This document shows, piece by piece, positions 15,615 through 19,266 of a stretch of 19,266 bases of DNA; position 1 is the first letter of the stretch, and each line of letters starts with the position of its first letter. This DNA comes from Bacteroidales bacterium UBA3856 (GTDB taxonomy: Bacteria > Bacteroidota > Bacteroidia > Bacteroidales > UBA932). The notes beneath the pieces were generated by a model. That model made no database searches and was not told the origin of the DNA. It saw only the letters and a list, made by a program, of their open reading frames with translations. The DNA is taken from positions 1 through 19,266 of the forward strand of contig DGHE01000018.1 in NCBI GenBank assembly GCA_002392525.1. Direction: 5' to 3'. Made by a program: the position numbers and the translations under genes.

Positions 15615-18284
15615 TTAGTCATCATAGTCAGCGTCATACTCGGGCATTACCGCATTGCGGCGGCCAAGCAGTTCCTCGATGGTTCCTCCCGTGTAGGTTC
15701 CAATTCCGTTGCAGGCGCCCCACCAGTTGCCCTGGCAGCCCTTCTTGAGACCGTTTATATAGTTGGATCCGTCGGCATACATGGCATACCCCACAATGGC
15801 TCCCTTCTGTGCGCCCGCTTCCTTGGGAACGTCAAACCGGCTGGTGCAGTCGGTGATGAGCACCTCCGGGTGGGTGTCCACATTGTCTTTGGGCACCGTT
15901 CCTCCCAGGATACCTCCATAGAAGATTTGGGCCGATGTATCGTCATCTGTACGGAACAGCGTCCCGCTGATGCTGTGGAAAGTGCAGCGGGTGATGGTAG
16001 CCGTCGCGGCGCAGGCCACGATACCGCCGCCGTAAATCTTGGCGTCGGGATTAATCGCATCTACCACAACCCGGACATCGGCCTTGCACTGACAATTCTC
16101 CACCGTTGCGCCCTCGAGGGCCCACATCACCACGCCGCCGGCATTTTCGCCGGCAATCTTGTACTTTCCTCCCTTCACCCGGATGTTGGAGATCCGGGCA
16201 TCAGCACCGCGTACAGAATAGGCCAGGGCTGCTACGGCATCCTGTTCCACGTTATTCACGATGGCCGGAGTAATGTCTCCGCCCAGACGCACGGTGAGGT
16301 TCGCCACTTCACCCATGATGTTGCTGAATATCATGGCATCGGTAGTAATGGTCTTCTCGTTTCCCTCCAGGCCAAACAGGACGGTATAACCCGTTCCATT
16401 CCCAATCTCCGACTTGATTCCATATATCCAGGAAGACCGGGATATGGAGAAACCGTTCGAGAGACGGTACTTCTTCCCCTCCTGGTTATAGGAGGGTGTA
16501 CCCAGAAGATGGCCCAGTTCTTCCTGGGAGTCGATGGTGGCATCGTACTTCACCTCGGAGCTATTGACTCCGGCCAGCTCGTTCTGGGCGATGGTGGGCC
16601 AGGAGTTCTCCTCGGCGCGAAGCTCACGGTCCATTTCGGCTTTCGCAGCCACGATATTCTTGAATGAGCCGGCATCCTGGAGCACAGTGATTCCATACTC
16701 GAAGCGGTTGTGGGACACGCGGCCCACGGCGGCGCCCACTATGCCGCCGCCCTGTCCATTGGCGCCATCTACCCGGGCATTCACCGTGCACCCTTCGATA
16801 ACCGGCATGGAGGCTGCTGCACCGGCATAGAAAGAGGTGCCCGCAATGCCGCCCACAAAAACCTGCCCCGTACCCTGCACCGGCAGGTCGGAGGTGCAGG
16901 ATACAATGACACCGTTGTTTCTCTCTACCAGTCCTCCCACCGTAGCAAAGCCCGTGGAAACGTCTCCGTCTGCCGTTCTGGGAAGCACGGTGATATGGTC
17001 CAGCGTACCACTGTTCTCCTGAGCCACCGCAGAGGCCACCGCAGCATTGCCCACCGTCACCGTGCCGTTGACCAGGTTTCCGGAAGAAGACACGATGGAG
17101 AATACCGGATGCTCCGTACGGAAGGAAGAGCCGGCCATATTGAGCGTACATTCCAGCGGAAGGGGTCCCCACGCAGAAGGCTGGTCCTCTTCCATTTCCA
17201 AGTCGATGGAAGAAGGCACGATGATGGCCACATTACCGGGTTTATTTTTCCGGGGATTCTCCAGGAACTCGCGCAGTTCCTTTCGATTATTGATCTGATA
17301 CAGGTCTCCAGCCTGACCATAGTCATCTACCACAGAGGTGGTTACGGTCTCGTTCCAGTCCTCGATGAGGGCTGTGATGAGCACCTTGCGGCCATCACGG
17401 CCCAGCGTGGCGGTAATCACCAGGTGTTTGCCGGGCTCCAGACGGTAATTCTCCATGTGCGCAGCATTGTCCTTCTCAAAATCGTTGGCAGGATAGAATG
17501 TAAAGCGCTGGGTAGAGAGTTTCACTTCGAAAATGAGGTTGTCCCAGGGATTCGCGCTGTAGTCGTAAGGTTCCACCACGGCCGTGAATTCGGCCGTCTC
17601 GACATCGTTATCCAGTTTGCCAATGCCGGGAAGCGGCACTATCTCCTGTTTCCCGGAACCACTGTAGCTGTAAACGCGGGTCTCGATGTTGTCCAGGTGC
17701 GTAAGGTCTTCCTGCTTGACACCTTCACCGGCCTTGAGCTTAATGGTAATGAGCGAGCGCCTGTGCTTCAGATACAGGGGAATCTCCTTGTAGCAGGAAG
17801 CATCCTTTCCCTCCGGCGGAAGTCCCAGGCTCTTGTTGTCCCGGTACCACTCTTTGGAAACGCGGTAATTGATTATATCCTCTTCATAACCGGGCACACC
17901 CATAACGCGTCCGACGCCCTCCAGGCGGTCCTGCAGGAGGAATTTTTCCTTGGTGGACTGGTCGGTATCCAGTTTTTTCGTTCCTGCACAGGCCTTAAAT
18001 CCATAAGCATTTACGTTGTCGGGCCAGTAGAGCGGAGTTGTGCCAAGGGGCTCCGCCTCTCCTTCCCGGTACATCTCCACCGTGAGGCTGTAACCTTCCG
18101 GAAGCGGTTCATACTCCTCACCCGCGGCCTTGGTCTCCACGGGCTGGAATACATAGGGTGCGAACAGCACGGCCTCTCCGGGCCGGATGTCACCGTCCGC
18201 CGGGGAAAGGGCCTCCTCCCGCCCACAGGAGAGCAGGGAAAAGGCCAGGCACGTGAAATACACTATTTTTTTAACACACTTCAT
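15615..18284 (-). CDS. Large fimbrillin-like lipoprotein with beta-solenoid C-terminus
   Basis: At 889 residues this is the largest of the set. The signal peptide ends in LLSC (Cys20). ETKA stands at 50-53. The fimbrillin-like module reaches about residue 316, with LYLKHRRSLITIKLKAGEG (170-188) and the closing PGKHLVITATLG...VLITALIEDW (285-310). Residues about 325-870 repeat short Gly-rich turns, such as TVGGLVERNNGVIVSC, VFVGGIAG, GGGIVGAAVG, GGVVMWALEGATVENC, YGGGIVACAATATITRC and YGGILGG, that mark coils of a right-handed beta-solenoid. Several coils end in Cys. The predicted role is a surface adhesin or pilus component. A run of seven A on the coding strand (18272-18266) covers codons 5-7 of the signal peptide. 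It starts 1 nt after the preceding stop. Confidence 0.83.
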   Translation of the reverse strand: MKCVKKIVYFTCLAFSLLSCGREEALSPADGDIRPGEAVLFAPYVFQPVETKAAGEEYEPLPEGYSLTVEMYREGEAEPLGTTPLYWPDNVNAYGFKACAGTKKLDTDQSTKEKFLLQDRLEGVGRVMGVPGYEEDIINYRVSKEWYRDNKSLGLPPEGKDASCYKEIPLYLKHRRSLITIKLKAGEGVKQEDLTHLDNIETRVYSYSGSGKQEIVPLPGIGKLDNDVETAEFTAVVEPYDYSANPWDNLIFEVKLSTQRFTFYPANDFEKDNAAHMENYRLEPGKHLVITATLGRDGRKVLITALIEDWNETVTTSVVDDYGQAGDLYQINNRKELREFLENPRKNKPGNVAIIVPSSIDLEMEEDQPSAWGPLPLECTLNMAGSSFRTEHPVFSIVSSSGNLVNGTVTVGNAAVASAVAQENSGTLDHITVLPRTADGDVSTGFATVGGLVERNNGVIVSCTSDLPVQGTGQVFVGGIAGTSFYAGAAASMPVIEGCTVNARVDGANGQGGGIVGAAVGRVSHNRFEYGITVLQDAGSFKNIVAAKAEMDRELRAEENSWPTIAQNELAGVNSSEVKYDATIDSQEELGHLLGTPSYNQEGKKYRLSNGFSISRSSWIYGIKSEIGNGTGYTVLFGLEGNEKTITTDAMIFSNIMGEVANLTVRLGGDITPAIVNNVEQDAVAALAYSVRGADARISNIRVKGGKYKIAGENAGGVVMWALEGATVENCQCKADVRVVVDAINPDAKIYGGGIVACAATATITRCTFHSISGTLFRTDDDTSAQIFYGGILGGTVPKDNVDTHPEVLITDCTSRFDVPKEAGAQKGAIVGYAMYADGSNYINGLKKGCQGNWWGACNGIGTYTGGTIEELLGRRNAVMPEYDADYDD

Positions 18285-18285
18285 A

Positions 18286-19266
18286 CTAATTCGTTATGGT
18301 TCCGTCGGCCCCGTACACCAGCTCTTCTTTCTGCTGCCAGGGCTTGATCTCGGCCCGGATGACGGCCAGCATTCCGCGCCGAATCTCGAGGTCGTAGATG
18401 TACCGCATGCCGCTGGCAAGATTCCGGATGTTCACCTGAGACTCATTCTTCTCCGGCAGTTCAAAGGTAGAGACATGTACCACTTTGTCGCCCTCTTCCT
18501 CGTGCCAGGTAATGCGGATGGCCCAGAGCATTCCAAAGGCAATGGCATGGAAAGATTTGAGGTAACCCATGGCAGGGGTTTCCATTTCAAACAGGGAAAG
18601 GGATGTGCCCCACTTGTTCTCTTTGAGATGCTCGTTGGAATACTCGTCCAGCTTCACCATTTTGGCCGATGGTGCCTCAAGGGTACCGTCCGGCTGCAAC
18701 GCCGTGGGGACGCAGGCTTCTTCCGACACCCCCAGGAGCTCAACTTTGTCTATCTGGCCAGGCTCCAGCCGGGCCGAGTCGTCCTCGCCTGCCTTGAGGT
18801 TCACCTGGACCTGGGAGAGCTGATGCTTGAAATAGAGCCGCACGCGGTTGGCTTCCGGCAGCGAGCCGACAGGCCGGGCCAGGGTGAGCGCCAGAATGGG
18901 ATCCGGCTGCTCGCTCATGGATGTCCTGGCGCCTCTTGTAAGGTCATAGACTTCCTCTGCGTACGGGTAGGTATCCAGGTGGTTGCAGTCGGCCAGGGCA
19001 ACGAAGGCGTGCGTGAGGCGGTTGTTCCAGTAAAAGGCCGGGGCGTCTTCCGCATAGACGGCATTGCCCAGGGAATTGTCCACCGTGAGACGGGACTTCG
19101 TGAGGGTACCGCCCTCGGAAGGGTCTGCGACATCGAACTCACCTTCATTCTGCAGGGTAGCCTGGGCCGATGCATGGAAGTACATGGTGCACACAAAATG
19201 GCCATTCATGGGCATATACGGCACACCGGCCTTGGTAAGTTCCACATCTTCGCTGCCTACCGTAAA
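18286..19266 (-). CDS. Fimbrillin-like protein, C-terminal part (5' end outside window)
   Basis: The frame is open to the window edge and codes for 326 residues, so the signal peptide and start lie outside; an internal GTG at 19245 is not taken as the start. The sequence has the fimbrillin pattern: FVCTMYFHASAQATLQNEG, an FYWNN segment before the module core, LYFKHQLSQVQVNLKAGE (FxH-type strand), a metal-like or packing-loop region, MGYLKSFHAIAFGMLWAIRI, and the closing NLASGMRYIYDLEIRRGML...AEIKPW strands. It ends YGADGTITN with TAG at 18286-18288, one base before the next ATG. There is no solenoid extension, which makes it similar in scale to the 335-residue member. It is the first visible gene of the operon, and the promoter must lie further upstream. 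Confidence 0.8.
   Translation of the reverse strand, partial: FTVGSEDVELTKAGVPYMPMNGHFVCTMYFHASAQATLQNEGEFDVADPSEGGTLTKSRLTVDNSLGNAVYAEDAPAFYWNNRLTHAFVALADCNHLDTYPYAEEVYDLTRGARTSMSEQPDPILALTLARPVGSLPEANRVRLYFKHQLSQVQVNLKAGEDDSARLEPGQIDKVELLGVSEEACVPTALQPDGTLEAPSAKMVKLDEYSNEHLKENKWGTSLSLFEMETPAMGYLKSFHAIAFGMLWAIRITWHEEEGDKVVHVSTFELPEKNESQVNIRNLASGMRYIYDLEIRRGMLAVIRAEIKPWQQKEELVYGADGTITN

Noticed and set aside
16710..18347. A 545-codon plus-strand open frame opposite the 889-residue lipoprotein.
   Set aside because: Shadow of the sense gene; it has no motif and no promoter box, and it crosses the junction of two convincing genes.

Overview
This window looks like a chromosomal segment from a GC-rich member of the Bacteroidales, probably gut-associated. 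The evidence is a run of fimbrillin-type lipoproteins, an AraC regulator with a multi-pass membrane N-terminus, promoter-like TAnnTTTG boxes of the Bacteroidetes type, and the absence of clear Shine-Dalgarno sequences at most starts. Species cannot be assigned from the sequence alone.

Layout. (1) Positions 1-2113, plus strand: the end of a histidine-utilisation operon, with the C-terminal 301 codons of hutH (histidine ammonia-lyase) overlapping hutI (imidazolonepropionase) by 17 nt. hutI carries in frame a palindrome plus a dispersed-repeat-like element that reads HSERSEE. (2) Positions 2110-7195, minus strand: three translationally coupled genes, transcribed right to left. They encode an outer-membrane gluzincin/beta-propeller/beta-barrel protein, a PrsW-family intramembrane protease and a membrane-anchored AraC-type regulator. 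The last of these converges on hutI and the two stop codons share a CTAG. (3) Positions 7274-8410, minus strand: an apparently monocistronic membrane-anchored helical protein of unknown function, with its own promoter-like box and a rho-independent terminator. (4) Positions 8506-19266, minus strand: at least six tightly packed genes for fimbrillin-like surface proteins. Five show complete N-terminal signal sequences with a candidate lipidation Cys; the sixth runs off the window. Four of the six add a C-terminal beta-solenoid or GLUG-like module to the fimbrillin module.

How the parts may work together. The hut genes degrade histidine and appear unrelated to the rest. The fimbrillin operon should make surface-exposed pilus or adhesin subunits, exported as lipoproteins and perhaps matured by an Arg/Lys-specific protease at a shared ET[RK]A site. 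The three-gene protease/regulator cassette has the parts of an envelope-to-cytoplasm signalling route: a cell-surface or periplasmic protease, an intramembrane protease and a membrane-tethered transcription factor, all translationally coupled. That function is inference, and this cassette is the best candidate here for an undescribed system. No RNA genes, CRISPR arrays, insertion sequences or gene-free stretches longer than 95 nt were found.
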